A DNA stretch of 64,000 nucleotides from Deuterostichococcus epilithicus (taxonomy: Eukaryota; Chlorophyta; Trebouxiophyceae; Prasiolales; Stichococcaceae): assembly GCA_033439295.1 (NCBI GenBank), contig JAVTLE010000011.1, positions 124,082-188,081 of the forward strand. The letters are read 5' to 3'. Positions 23,723 through 35,181 of this stretch are shown piece by piece. The notes under the pieces were generated by a model. That model was not told the DNA's origin. It saw only the letters and a program-made list of their open reading frames with translations, and did not search any database. The translations under genes were made by a program, and so were the position numbers. How positions within the stretch are numbered: position 1 is the first letter of the stretch; every line of letters starts with the position of its first letter.

Positions 23723-26700
23723 TCACATCCAGCCTAGGCCGCGCCAGATGTTTTGCATTCCAAGATGCCGCAGCGCGGCATTTGCCGCGAGGCGAGCCCA
23801 CCCGCCGCCGCCAACCCGCCGGCAGCGCCGCGGGCGGCCGAGGACCGCTCGGCAAGCGGTGTCTGAGGGGCCCACCCTGAAGTGGCCTGCAGAACAGCGG
23901 GCGTGAACGCCTCTGATGGGTGCTTCGGAAGAACGGTTGAGTGAAGCAGAGGGCAGTAAGAGCCAGTCGTGATAGCTCGCCGCCTTGCAGCTTCCGCTTC
24001 TCAGGGACGCATGCCGGCAGCATGGTGCGCGACCAACAAGCTCACCATGCATCGTGTCGGGCCTGCGGCAAGCTGCACTGCCGCAGGAGCTTCCGCCCCT
24101 GGCATGCATCCTCACCTGAGGTGCCGCTGAAGGGGGACATCGATCCAAACACGCCCTTGGAGTCGCCAAAGTGGCGCAGGCGGTAGGTGCCCGGTGCCGC
24201 GTCCGCCGGCACCCGCCAGCTGACCATCGCAGTGGACTCTGACGACAGTGGGTGCGGCCGCGCCCACGCAAAGGTGGTGCTCATGTCGTTGTCCGTGTGC
24301 ACCTGGCAGGGCCGGGACACTCCCAGCTCAGGCCGGGCGCGGATGACGTGGCAGTGGACGCGCACGGGGTTTGAGGGTTCCGGCAGACCCGGCCTGCCGA
24401 CGCTGACAAGGGCTCATGCATGCGGACACCAAGGAACTGCGCAACAAAGTCGCAGCGTGAGCAATGCTGAAGAGTGAGCTGCACGGGACAAGCACCTCGG
24501 CCCGCTGGCTAGCACAGCAACCGGCAGCCGTCCACAGCGGCAGGCAGAGTCGGCCGCAGCGCCCACGCAGCAGCAGGGGAAGGGCATGAGGCAGGGCCAG
24601 GCGGGGTGTTTGACAAGGGGTCCTCCAGACACGGCCTTCATGATGGACAGCACTCGGGGAGGACTCACCACCTCCCAGCCGGCGCCGGCGCCGGAGGCCA
24701 GCCGCTCCACTGTCAGGAAGGAGCCGCGGCGGCCGAGGCTGTTGCGGGGGCAGGCGCTCTGGAAGGTGGCCGCCACTGTCTGGTTGGCTTCCCAGGGGCC
24801 CTTGGCCGCATCTGACACCACCTGCCCGAAGGCGCTGCCTGTGGGGGCAGGCCGAGGAAGGGCTCATGGGCGCCTGGCAGATGTGTGCCCTGGCGCCTCA
24901 GCCCTGAGACGTCACCCTAAGAGCGCGTGGCGCCGACGCTCCGGAGCCGCTCGCGGGTGCACGCACCCAGAAGTCTGCGCGCCGGCCGGATGCGCCAAGG
25001 GCGGGGTGCGCACAGCGCCTCGCAGCACAGGCTGGCAACGGCGTGCGGCGGCAGGAGAGGTGCGCGCGGTGGCGGCCTCGGCCCTGGGGAGCAGTCAGCG
25101 GGAAGGGACTTGCCAAAGGGCGTGGAGTCGATGACCACCGGCGGCAACAGCGACCACTGCTTGGGCACCAGGTTGGGCGGTGCCGGCCCGGTGTCGCTGG
25201 CTCGGCCCTCCACCATGTCCCCCGCCAGCCTCCTGAACGCCTGGGCGCAGCGCACAGCATGCGCAGGTCACCACGCCAAGCCCATCGGTAGCGACCTGCC
25301 TGCCTGTGTGCAGGGTCGGAAGGCACGATGCTCCCTCTCTGCGGGGCGATCCTGGACTCGTCATGATCCAGCGAGCTTGCTGAACGCCCGGCAGCACAGG
25401 ACATCCACATGTGGATGATACAGCGGCTCGGCAGCTCCCCCGACGTAAGGGAATCAGCCTGCCCGCTGCTCGAAACCGGCCCTGCTCTGCAGATTCAACT
25501 CTTGACATGCGGTCGGCAGTGGCCAAGCACCCTCAACTGCAGTGGCGTGCATGCGTTGGCGCTGACGGAAAAGTCCCTTGCCAGCCGTCCCCGAAGTTGG
25601 CGGCTTCAATCCTTGGGTCACCCCGGAAGGTCAGAGGCTGCGCCTCAACGGGCAACCTCGCAAAGGTCACGCAGGAGCACCGTCATCAGTGCGTGCCTGA
25701 ATGTATGCGTCCAGGGTGTGAGGGCCATACAGGGTGGAGGCGCCCTCGTAGCGCTGCACTGCATACTCCTCGGCCGTGGTGATGTAGCTGGAGTAGGTGT
25801 TTGTCAGCCCGGCGATGACCAGCCGCACATCGGCGCCCCAGGCCGCCTGCACCTGTGATTTGCAGACAGGCAGAAAACAACCCGTGAGCAGAGGTCGTGA
25901 TATAGCAGGTGCTGGTCAGGCCCGCAATGACCAGCCGCATGTCAGCGCCCCCATGCCGCCCGCACCTGTGGCTGTAGGCAGAAAAGAGTCTGCAAGCAGC
26001 TTCAGTGATGCGGCAGGTGAAGGATCATGAATCGGACATTTGCGCCACACGCCGCCTGCACCTATATCTGCAGACGCAGGCAGTCTGCGAGCAGCGGCAG
26101 CAGCACGATCACGCGGCCAAGAGATTCCCCCCGGCCTGCAACTACATTTCTGCTTTGAGACATGCAGCACACTGCTTCTTCAGCACGACAGAGGGGTTTT
26201 GTGGGCTGCCTGCCAACATGCACTCCAGCTGACATCGTTCCATGCAGCTTTGTGTACAAAGCCCACGCCCGCATGGCCCCAGGCGCCACCTGCCCAGCCA
26301 TCCATGCTGCAGACATGACGTACAGCCCTGGACAGTCGGCAGATCGTGCTTGGGACAGGCGTGCAGCAGCTGGCGTGCGCACACAGCTGCTGCGGCGGTT
26401 CACGCCGTCGAGGCAGGCTGGTGAACAAAAGGAGCTGGACGTAATGGGTGGCGCATGCTGTTGAGACCGTGGAGCGCACCCTGTCGTGGACTGCCGCCCG
26501 AAGGCGGCGCCCCGCCATCGTGGTGAACTCGCCCGGCACCGCCAGGATGACGAGCTGGGGCCAGGGCGATGACATAGGGTTTAGTGCAATTGCCCGCCGG
26601 AGCAGCAGGGGATCAGTCACATGCGGCGCCGATTGCGCAGCAGGTGCAGGCACTGGATTGCAGGGCACCAACATCGGGCTTGGCGCGGCTGTGCCGGCAA

Positions 26701-29700
26701 GCCTCCGGAGGACAGTTCGGGAGGCACGGCGCAGCGATGCAGCTTAGGCATGGCACATCGATGCTGCCCGAAACCGCATTCGCAGCCACCCAGACCATAG
26801 TTCAATTATCAACCCTCGATCATCTACCCCTGGGCCGGCTCCACACGCACCTGGCCAATGCGGAAGATGGAGATCTCCGTGATAGCCGGCTGCCAGGCGT
26901 ACGGGATTTGCACTCGCCCCGTGTCCAGCAGAATGGGCTTAGGCGCCTGTGTTGAAATATAGGTCACTGGAATACATGACATGGAATATGCATTGATGAT
27001 TGAAGACAGCCCCTCGTCTCGAGGCAGCCAGCAAGGATGCCCAGGTTGCTGGGCGGTGCCCTAGTTGCTGGGCAGTGCAGGACCTCAGCAGGAGGCTGCG
27101 CCATGTATCCGTAAACGGCCCCAGGCGGCGGGGCTGGCCGCTACACGCGCAGATCATGTTGCCTCATGAGGCCATAGCCACCTGTTTGCTGGAAAAAGAC
27201 TATATCAGTTTGGCAAGCACCCACCTGGCAGGCAATCTGCTCGGCGGTGGGCACATGCAGGAAGTCGCGCACGATGCGCCAGAAGGTGGTGCCGTTGGTG
27301 TCGCCCTGCGTGAAGTCGAAGGCGCCGGGGCCTGCATCGCACTCAGCTTGTTGAGGGATCGAACTTCTCACCAACTATGCGGCGTGCGCTTGCAAGGCGG
27401 TGCCGACGGTGGCGCCCTGCGTCAAGTCGAAGCTCGCCGGGGCGTGCATGACGTGCAGCAGAATGGGAAGCTAGCCACCCTGGTGGCTGTGGAGTGCGCG
27501 CTTTCAAGCGGCATCGCCCTGGGTGAAGCTGAGGGCGCCTGTGGCGCATGCTGAATGGTGTGTCCTCTCTGCCAGCGCATCCATTCCCAGCAAGGCAGTG
27601 CCGCGCCGCGCTGCCGGCGGCGGCGGGGGCGCCGAGCACACTGCGGGACCAACCGGCAGCTGCTGGTACAGGACGCTCCCCAAACCCTAAGCCCACCTTG
27701 GGCGTCGTGACCCACCGTCGGTGGTGCCGGCGGCAAAGGAGAACCCCATGGCGGCGGGGCAGGTGCGGCCGGGACGCGTCCAGTTGGTTTCCTCCACCTC
27801 CTGCGCCGTCATGTCCAGGTACACGTGCCGGTAGTCGATGCTGCCTGCGCAGCGGGGGCACTGGCGTCTGGCATCCTGGCGGCGCCTGTTGCCAGCTGCC
27901 AGCGCTGGGGAGATGTGTTTCCTCGTGCCGACCGAGTCAATGCGAGCCGGCCCAGATGGCCCGGAGCAGGCGGACGGCCACCGCGGCAGCCGCCCTACGC
28001 AGCAGACGCAGCTGCTCAGCCCACCTGACACGGCTGATGTGTCGTTCCACAGCTCCAGCGCCTTTGCAAACTGCCGCCGCCCGATGATCTCGTTCGAGGC
28101 GAAGTCGTCCGGCCACCCCGGGCCGCGTCCCACGCACAGCTCGTTTCGGCCGTTGCACGTGGAGTGCTCCGGGGTGCATGGCTCGCCTGTGAGCAAGGAG
28201 CGGAGAGGTCTCAGAAGTTGAGCACTCATTCACGCAGGGTGTCATCGAGAAGTCGGACAGCATGCAGAAGGCGCCATGGCCACCGCCGGCACCGCTGCCG
28301 CAGAGGCGCTGCATGGCGGCCGGCACAATGTGCTGTGGATACCAACCCCAAATATGTCAACACCAAGCTGTCTTCCATTTCAGTGCTGCACCTACAAGCC
28401 TGCAGGTACTGCAGTACACATGGCATTCTGCAATCCGCGTCTTGGATAGCGGATGCGCAGGGCATGCCTTGGCGGCACCCAGAACGTCTTTGTAGACCTT
28501 TCCACGGTGCTTGATCGACAAAGATTCGCAGATACGTACATCCTGCAGCATTGTCATTCTGATCGCTATTGCACGGGCATAGTGAGTCGGACAGTACCTG
28601 CCCGAGGTACAGCTCGGCGTACAATGTACAACTCGCATGTACCTTTGGGGCACAAGTCACTCGCCGAACCACAGCTGAGTCATCAGGTACATCCGTGCAG
28701 TTGGTCAGGAGTCTGGCGCGCGGCTGCACGCCTGGTTTCACCGGCAATTGTGGCACGACTTCCGCTTGTCGTGCGGCTCTACGGCCAGGCGGGGAGCCAA
28801 CGGGGGTTCAGTCCTCTAAACCCTGGGCCAGGCGCCCGACCAGCAGGTTCTGTCCGCCGGTGAAGGGCACAAACCTCACGCTCACCCGTGTCCTGGCAGA
28901 ATGCACCCAGGATATTTGGCGATGTGTCGCCCACATTGGCCTGTCCGAAGCCGGCGATGAAGGCCGGGTCGAAGCCGCCTGCCGGGTCGTCGCCCGCTGC
29001 CGCGCTGCACGGCACACTCACAGGTGGTTTGCGGGTTCTGCATGTATGTGCCAGTCGATCAATGAGGGGGCCAGCCAGGGTGTGGTCCACCGCGAGCAGC
29101 AGCAACAGCGGTGGCGGCCCTGTCATGCTGAGCTGCAGCGCCATACCCGGCGGCCCCGCCGCAAAGGAAGGCGAGCAGCAGTCAGCCCCAGAGCTAGACG
29201 GCGCTGGGGCTGACTGCTGCTCGCCTTTGCTGTTTGCTGATCGGGCTTCATAACCCAATAACAGGGCGCTGGAACAGAACGGAGTGTTTGGCAGGTGCGG
29301 CACCTGGAATGCGCGTGCCGCTCAAACATCTGGCTGGCGGCGCCCTTGTTGTCGCCGGAGATGAGGCTGTTCGTGTTGTTGATGGAGGTGCAGTGCACAG
29401 GGAACCAGGTCATCGCGCCGATGCCCCTGCGCCGCCAGGGAAACCTGCAAGTTCGGAAGTGTATTCGAGCCGGCCGCGTGGCGGAAAGCCTTGCTGCGCC
29501 GCCTTCGCATGGCCCTTTGGAATTCCCGTCTGTGCCCCCGGGCCTGCGTACCTGCGCCTGCATTCGACATGCTTGCATGTGCGACGGAATCACGTGTATC
29601 AGGACATACGGCTCACCATGCCGGATGTACCCATCCCAATGCCTCACAGCGCAGCTGCACATCGTGAACCACGGTCCAGCGAATCAGGCGAGCCCGGTTT

Positions 29701-31779
29701 GCTCACTTGCCGGTGTCCGCGGCGTCAAAGCGCAGCAGCGTCATGTCCTTGTCGACGTCGTGCGCGAAGCGCGCCCGCTCCTGCGCGGGGTTTGCGGCGT
29801 ATGCCGTCGGGCTGCGGTTGGCGTTGGCGTCCAGCAGCTGCCCTGTAGCGAGCGACAGCGAGCCGCGGCGCAGCCGCCGGTGCGCCCGCTTGACGGCCTG
29901 TGGAGGGTGCGGCGTGTGCGTCAAGGCCACTGGGCAGGGCCAGACGACAGAGCAGGGAAGGCGTTGGCGCCAGGTCTGGCTTTAGGGTTTAGGGTTTGGA
30001 GGAGGCACTGCATGGAGCGTGCATGTGCGAGTGCTGCTGGCCGCAATGGCAGTGGGACAGATCGTGTGCATGGAACGAGCAGCACCACACGATCTATGAT
30101 GACAGCCCTCAGCCAAAATCCATCGACGCCCGGCGACAAAAAGAAACACGTGATGCTGTGCTGGCGAGTCACCCGCAGCCCAGCACGCTGCCGTCCAGCA
30201 GGGCGCCGAAAGCTGTCCTCCTTCCTCCTCTACAAAGCCCAGGATGTGATGCCAGCAGCAACACGGTCTCATGGTTCGGCGCAGGCATTGCCTCACGAGG
30301 GGGTATAAACCTCTATGAGGCTGACGCACCAGCACGATGCCGTCCACCAGGGCGTCGAAGGACTCGCGCACGAAGCCCAGGGAGGTGATGTCGTACAGCA
30401 GGTACTGCAGGTAGCCGCCTGGCCCCGAGTGCGTGTGGATGCCGCTGATGGCCACGTTCTGCTCGCCGTACAGGGCGCCAAACTCCGCCTGCACGCGGTC
30501 AGGTCAGGGAGGGCTCATGGGGCAAGGGTTTCCGGGAGGGTGAGGGTTCCAGACGCTGCGGTGCCTTGGATGGCGCTGAGGCGCACTGCCAGGGGCAGAA
30601 GGCCTTACCGATCGGTCGCAAGGTCGCCCGCTGCGAGCTCGGTCGTCAATGCATCACAGCTGTGCAGGGACCAGGCAAATGGCCTGGGCGTCCAGGAGCA
30701 TGTGCAGGCATGCAGTTGTCCGCGAGCGAGGAGTGCCGTGCATGTCATGCACTTTTGCAGCAAGGACCATCTCCGTTGGAGGAAGGAAAAGGGGGTTTGA
30801 AATCCTCGGACACGGACCTGCAACCTGGCGTGCACCGCCAGGGTGACCGCCTGCGAAGCCATGCAGGCGTCCAGGTTGACGAACACGAAACGTGACCTGC
30901 ACAGGGCGCAGGGCAGCAGGCAGGTCAGCCGCTGACCTGGCTCTGATGGTGCAAAGCAGAGTTCCCAGGTTCGGGCTGGCGAAGCAGGGCGGCACAGGCA
31001 TGCTGGGGCGACGCTGCACGCTGGCCGCGAGCTCCTGGACTGGGGCTTGCCCATGTACCCGGCAGAGGTCAGCATCTCGAGAGTTACGATGTTGATGTGA
31101 CGCTTGGCGATGCAGAATGGTGAGGATGATGTTACATTGCAAGTCTATAGCCACCCAGGTTGACATGCACAGGGCGCAGGTGCTCACGTCGTGTTTTGCG
31201 GGTCCGCGACGATGAACGCGCGCGCCCACAGTCTGGTGTGCACGCCAGCCACTACCTGCTGCGGCATGGCGTAGCCCTGCGACGTGGCAGTCTTGATCAG
31301 TTGAGGCCTTCATGTTGATGCAGGGCTGTTTCGACTGTAACAACCGTGTCCGGTCGCTCGCTGCTTTGCATGCGTTCAGCAGAGCCACAGGGATTTGACA
31401 TTTGCGCGAGGCGCAAAACGGATTCCATGCAGCTTCACCATCATGTTGACGTCCGCGGCAGGGCCCGTTACATCCGCGATGCCTGCAGAAGGCAGACAAA
31501 AAAGCGTGCCTTGAACATCACCAAACTCAGCAGCTGAGCAACAAGGTCGGAAAGTGTGTATGTAAGTGGGGTTGCACTGCTTCAAATCAGGCTGATTGCA
31601 TTGGACAACACGAGTCGCTGCTTTCGGAAGGTCCTGAACATGAAGCGGTCAGAAGAGAACTACAGGCGCGCACTACCTGTGCCAATGAGGTAAGACCCAT
31701 CGGATGTGGTCTTGGCCATGTGAAGAGCTGCCCCTAGCACGCACAGGACACCCAGGCTCCGGAAGCTCGTGAACATCAT
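23723..31779 (-). CDS. Neutral ceramidase, plant type, 18 exons
   Basis: Hydrolyses ceramide to sphingosine and fatty acid; a secreted or endomembrane enzyme. Exons: 31779-31677, 31482-31439, 31276-31188, 30896-30818, 30488-30330, 29897-29707, 29426-29304, 29004-28886, 28186-28025, 27844-27716, 27331-27225, 26946-26851, 26554-26480, 25846-25697, 25240-25110, 24834-24669, 24302-24116, 23886-23723. They sum to 2274 nt (757 aa) with every phase matching. A hydrophobic signal peptide (MFTSFRSLGVLCVLGAALHM) is followed by YLIGTGIADVTGPAADVNMM. Zinc-site motifs known from the family are GVHTRL, ISGIHTHSGPGG, PGEFTTMAG and NTYSSYITT; the nucleophile motif is GDTSPN. The C-terminal Ig-like domain ends FSGTSGHFRV, where known family members stop or nearly so; here about 48 mostly basic residues follow, so the last exon is less sure. 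Intron 14 uses a GC donor. Confidence 0.93.
25846..26075 (-). repeat. Decayed tandem copies of an intron-end/exon-start segment, ceramidase intron 13
   Basis: The true acceptor of exon 14 lies at 25847. Upstream, within the intron, two diverged copies recur: one at about 25915-25990 (CAATGACCAGCCGCAT against CGATGACCAGCCGCAC in the exon) and one near 26040-26100 that keeps CCGCCTGCACCT and the following CAGACGCAGGCAGTC. Spacing is roughly 110 and 90 bp. None continues a usable frame. Confidence 0.65.
27331..27555 (-). repeat. Decayed tandem copies of an intron-end/exon-start segment, ceramidase intron 10
   Basis: Exon 11 begins at 27331 with the GPGAFDFTQGD coding segment. Two degraded copies of this segment lie upstream at about 27398-27455 (shares CGCCCTGCGT and AAGTCGAAG) and 27505-27553 (shares CATCGCCCTG and GTGAAG). 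Spacing is about 112 and 100 bp, close to the 107-bp exon length. Confidence 0.6.
29167..29228 (-). repeat. Perfect 24-bp inverted repeat (hairpin) inside ceramidase intron 7
   Basis: Left arm 29168-29191 and right arm 29204-29227 are exact reverse complements around a 12-base loop. The core of the left arm is GGCGAGCAGCAGTCAGC. It lies in the intron between exon 7 (ending 29304) and exon 8 (starting 29004), so it would fold in the pre-mRNA. It could be a small foldback element, a small-RNA precursor or a recent inverted duplication. Confidence 0.8.
29981..29999 (+). repeat. Interstitial telomere-like motif TTTAGGGTTTAGGG
   Basis: Two and a half exact TTTAGGG units within ceramidase intron 5. 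TTTAGGG is the plant-type telomere repeat, also used by many chlorophytes other than Chlamydomonas (TTTTAGGG). A shorter relative sits at 40257-40272 (TTAGGGTTTAGG) and single units occur near 27681 and 49882 on the other strand. Confidence 0.6.
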
Positions 31780-32247
31780 CTCACACACGTAACGGAACAC
31801 AGTAAGACGCCAAGCGCAATTGCAGACGGGCTGCGGGCTTCCAGCATCGTCTTGCAACGTATCGCAAACGCCTGTGCTGCGAATTGAGGATGTGCGGGTG
31901 AGTTGAAACTCGAAACACACATCTATCGGAATCGTTTGCATGTTTCATAGATATGCAGTCCCCTGTCTGACAAGCGTCGGGCAGTCCGACGCACACGCTG
32001 AAATCATCAACCGGCACAGCACGAAGAGAAGAGAAGAACTCGCTTGAATTTGACCGCAGAACTTAGGCAGACGGGCCAATCGCATGTCCCATCGGACCAG
32101 CCCATTCAAAAGGCTGGTGCTTTGCGGCGCATATCACAACACTGAGAAACCCTGTGAGCATACAAATACATGATCCACGCCAGATGCGCCTGATCCTGCC
32201 ACATTCCACCGGACTGCAGGCGCCAAGAAATCTCGCGTCATTCGCTG
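31780..32247. other. Ceramidase promoter region / reticulon 3' flank
   Basis: 468 bp between the ceramidase start (minus strand) and the stop of the reticulon-like gene upstream of it. No open frame of interest. It must contain the ceramidase leader and promoter; no clear TATA box could be assigned. Confidence 0.4.
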
Positions 32248-34459
32248 CTAGCGCCTGTGCGGCTTGGGCGCGCCAGCGCCGCCGAAGCTGCGGCGGGACA
32301 TCAGCTCGCCGGCCGCCATGCTGAGCCGTCGTGCCCGCTTCTTGGCAGACGCGGCGTACGGCTCCGCAGTCTGCACGATGGCGTCGACCTGTGTCGCACA
32401 AGCCTGACACATCGCCACCCACTCCTTCAAGATGCAGTGCCGCGCCGGGTCCATTGTGCGCCCCGGGAGTCCTGAAGCCTTGTGGAGTGTTCTGTTCCGC
32501 AACCAAGGGACGCCAGGAAGGGTTTTCCACAACAGCAGCAGCAACGTGTCGCCTCACCTCCGAGCTGCTGAGGTGGCAGCGCACGAGCAGCAGCGCCATG
32601 AGCGCTGCGGCCAGCCGGTCCGGCCAGCCGCAGCGCAGCAGCGCCCCCACTAGCAGCACGGCGAGCACGACTGCCTTGGCGCCGCGCCCCACGTGCAGCG
32701 CCTCAAGCCGCGCCTGCGCCGGTGCGCCACATCGATTGGTGGCAATGTGGGGGTCCAGGTGTCACTGTCGGGGAGCCAGAGGGCGCAGACAGCTGCCCTG
32801 TGACGGGCAGGGCGCAAGCTTGGTCGGCAGCCTGCAGCACAGTTTGTGCATGTCCAGTATGCACTGAACGATGGAGCTGCACTGGCGCCTAAACATTCCT
32901 TCGCAAAGACTCATTCGCCATGGCTCTGCTGCACGAGGGCGAGACAGCCGTGAGTCAGCCACCTGCAGCGTCCGGTCGGCGTCCTGCCACGCCTTGCGCA
33001 GGCGGTGGCGATTCGCATCAACTGCCGCCGGCAGCGAGAAGGCGGCAACGAACGCTGCGCCCAGCAGGCGCCAGGCCCCGAGCAGCCGCCCCGCGACCGA
33101 CAGCGCCCACAGCGCGGCGGCCGCCCGCAGCGTGACCACGGGGTCGCGAGATGTGAGGCAGGCGTCGTGCGCCGCTGCAATTGCGTGCACGGCGCCGGCC
33201 GCGGCGGCTGCCAGCGCGGCGGCAGTCTCGCTGGCCTCCCATGCCGACTGGTCCCGCCACCGCGCCGACACCATGGAGCGCAGGAAGTTGGCCGCCACGT
33301 CGGCCAGCAGCAGGTATGACAAGCCTGCACCAACACTAGAGGATTTGACATTCCGGAATATACGAAGACGCTTCCGTAAATCGATCCTGAATGCCTTGCA
33401 CTTCCGCGGTTGGCAGAGGCGAAAGCGCCTCCAGCCTGCAGCACACTTGCTGCAGCTTCACATTGAGACAGGTATGGCGGGTTTCAGGAGCATGCAGCTG
33501 CAGGACAAGGCAAGAGGCATCGACAGCAGCCCACCGGTCAGCAGCGTCAGGCTGTGGCCGCCGCGCAGGGCAAACTCGCCAGCAGCAAGCGCTGCGCCGC
33601 CAAGGCACACCGCCATCAGTGTCGCCACCGGGCGGCGCCACAGCAGCAGGTCCGCCAGCGCGCTGTCTGCGAGCTCACCACCGTTGCGAGTCTTCTCAGG
33701 GATGGGCCATGTGGCGGTGGAGTGGCAGTCGTGGCGCGCTTGACATGGCTGCTGAGATTCAATTTTGCTGCAACAAGTGTCGCTGCCATCGCAGCTGCAG
33801 GAGCCAGTGCCTGGTGTGTGGGTGCTCGCCAAGCTTGCGTGCCCCTGCTCGGCGCCCTGAGACGACGACCCTGCCCAGGAATCTCACCTTCCGCCAGCAG
33901 CGGCCGGGCGGCGGCGCTGGGGAGCGGCGTCTCAGGAGCAACGCCGCCAGCCTCGGCGCCGTCCGGCGTCGCTGCCGCGCCCATCGCCACGAACTGCACA
34001 GTGGGGGTGCCCCTCGGCGCGTGCGGCGCCTGCGCCGAGCTGCCAGCTGGCGTGTCCAGGAACTCCATGATACGCTGCAGCACGCAATGGACACGATCAA
34101 CACAAGCCGAGGGCATGGCTCATAACATGGAACACCCGCATGCATGCAGGTTTCCGGAATCCTGGCAGCAACCCTGACAGGTTTGAGCATGCCGACGGCA
34201 CACCGCAGGGTGCCACATTTGGAAGGCTTCTGGATAACACAGTTGGGGATGTGCACAAGTCGATGTAGTGGCAATGAGATCATTGCAGTTGGTGCATGAG
34301 GCGGGAATGGGCTCCGCGCACCTGCACACTGCTGTCGGAGGGGCCGGCATCGCGCAGCTCGGCAACGCGGCCGCGAGGATATAGGCGCTCTTCCTTCACA
34401 GCGCCTGCGCCTGGCGGCGTGAGCAGCTGCAGAGGGCTGGGCGCCTCCGGCCCAGCCAT
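32248..34459 (-). CDS. Reticulon-like ER membrane-shaping protein
   Basis: Exons: 34459-34322, 34074-33888, 33666-33507, 33335-32963, 32713-32558, 32388-32248. They sum to 1155 nt with matching phases, giving 384 aa from the ATG at 34459. The N-terminal 100 residues are variable and Ala/Pro-rich. The reticulon homology part starts SALADLLLWRRPVATLMAV, with the family's typical WR motif and a first long hydrophobic hairpin. A hydrophilic loop with AHDACLTSRDPVVTL follows, then the second hairpin ALWALSVAGRLL and FVAAFSLPAAVDANRH, matching the plant RTN pattern of 'DI-SGRD ... GLWVLS ... HTVPVLYEKY'. A further membrane segment (AVVLAVLLVGALL) and a basic tail ending SMAAGELMSRR follow, which is an unusual extension. 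Reticulons shape tubular ER. The exon 3/4 junction (33507/33335) is the least certain. Confidence 0.8.
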
Positions 34460-35181
34460 ACCAAGCGCGCTGCCGTCGCTGCAAACTTGCCAGCTATGGT
34501 TATGCAGTCTTTGCTGGGCTGCAAGTGACTTGCGATGTGCTGCAATTGTAGTACACTCAGACTTGTCGGTTCAAAAGCCGCGATGCCGACAAAAGCGCAA
34601 GCTGTTGCTGATAACCACGCTCTGAGCGAGGTTGTGTTGCACCAGAGCGTGACGCTGCGAAACTGGCTGCAAACCTTATGGATGAGATACTGCACCTTTT
34701 GGAGAGTAGGACGTGGGAACAGACGCACGCAAATGCAGGGATGCACTTTTGAATTTGACCAGCTGTCAAGGCTCCGCCCGGCGAGGACACAATACTGGAT
34801 GGAATCTCATGGGAATAGCAACTTTGCGACACGTGCTGAGATCTTGGGGCCTGGTGACTGAGGCCCGCAGGCCGCACACGATGGCGGCCACTTTGCGGTT
34901 TGCCCTCGTCGCTCTCCCCAGAAAGTTTTAAAGCCGCTTTTTTTAGGAGGTATTAGTTCAGGGATAGCAGGGCGCACGTCTCCAATCGCCACCTCCTGGG
35001 TGAGCAGGAAAACTTGCGGCACACCTTGCCTCTTCATAGAATCACTGTCCCAAGACGCATCGAACCGCAGCACCAGCTGCATGTTATCATGCTTTGCAAA
35101 CGCCGTAGCGCCGCACGATCTCCTGGCATATTCGCTGACCCGGCCTGCGGACCGTTGTCCAGGAACTTTTCTCCGTCTGCG
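34460..35181. promoter_or_regulatory. Divergent intergenic region, reticulon-like and helical-protein genes
   Basis: 722 bp between two start codons facing away from each other (ATG at 34459 minus, ATG at 35182 plus), so promoters of both genes should lie here. A minus-strand open frame crossing 34807-35349 contains a protein-like stretch (AFAKHDNMQLVLRFDASW), but I could not link it to a family or splice site. Confidence 0.45.
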
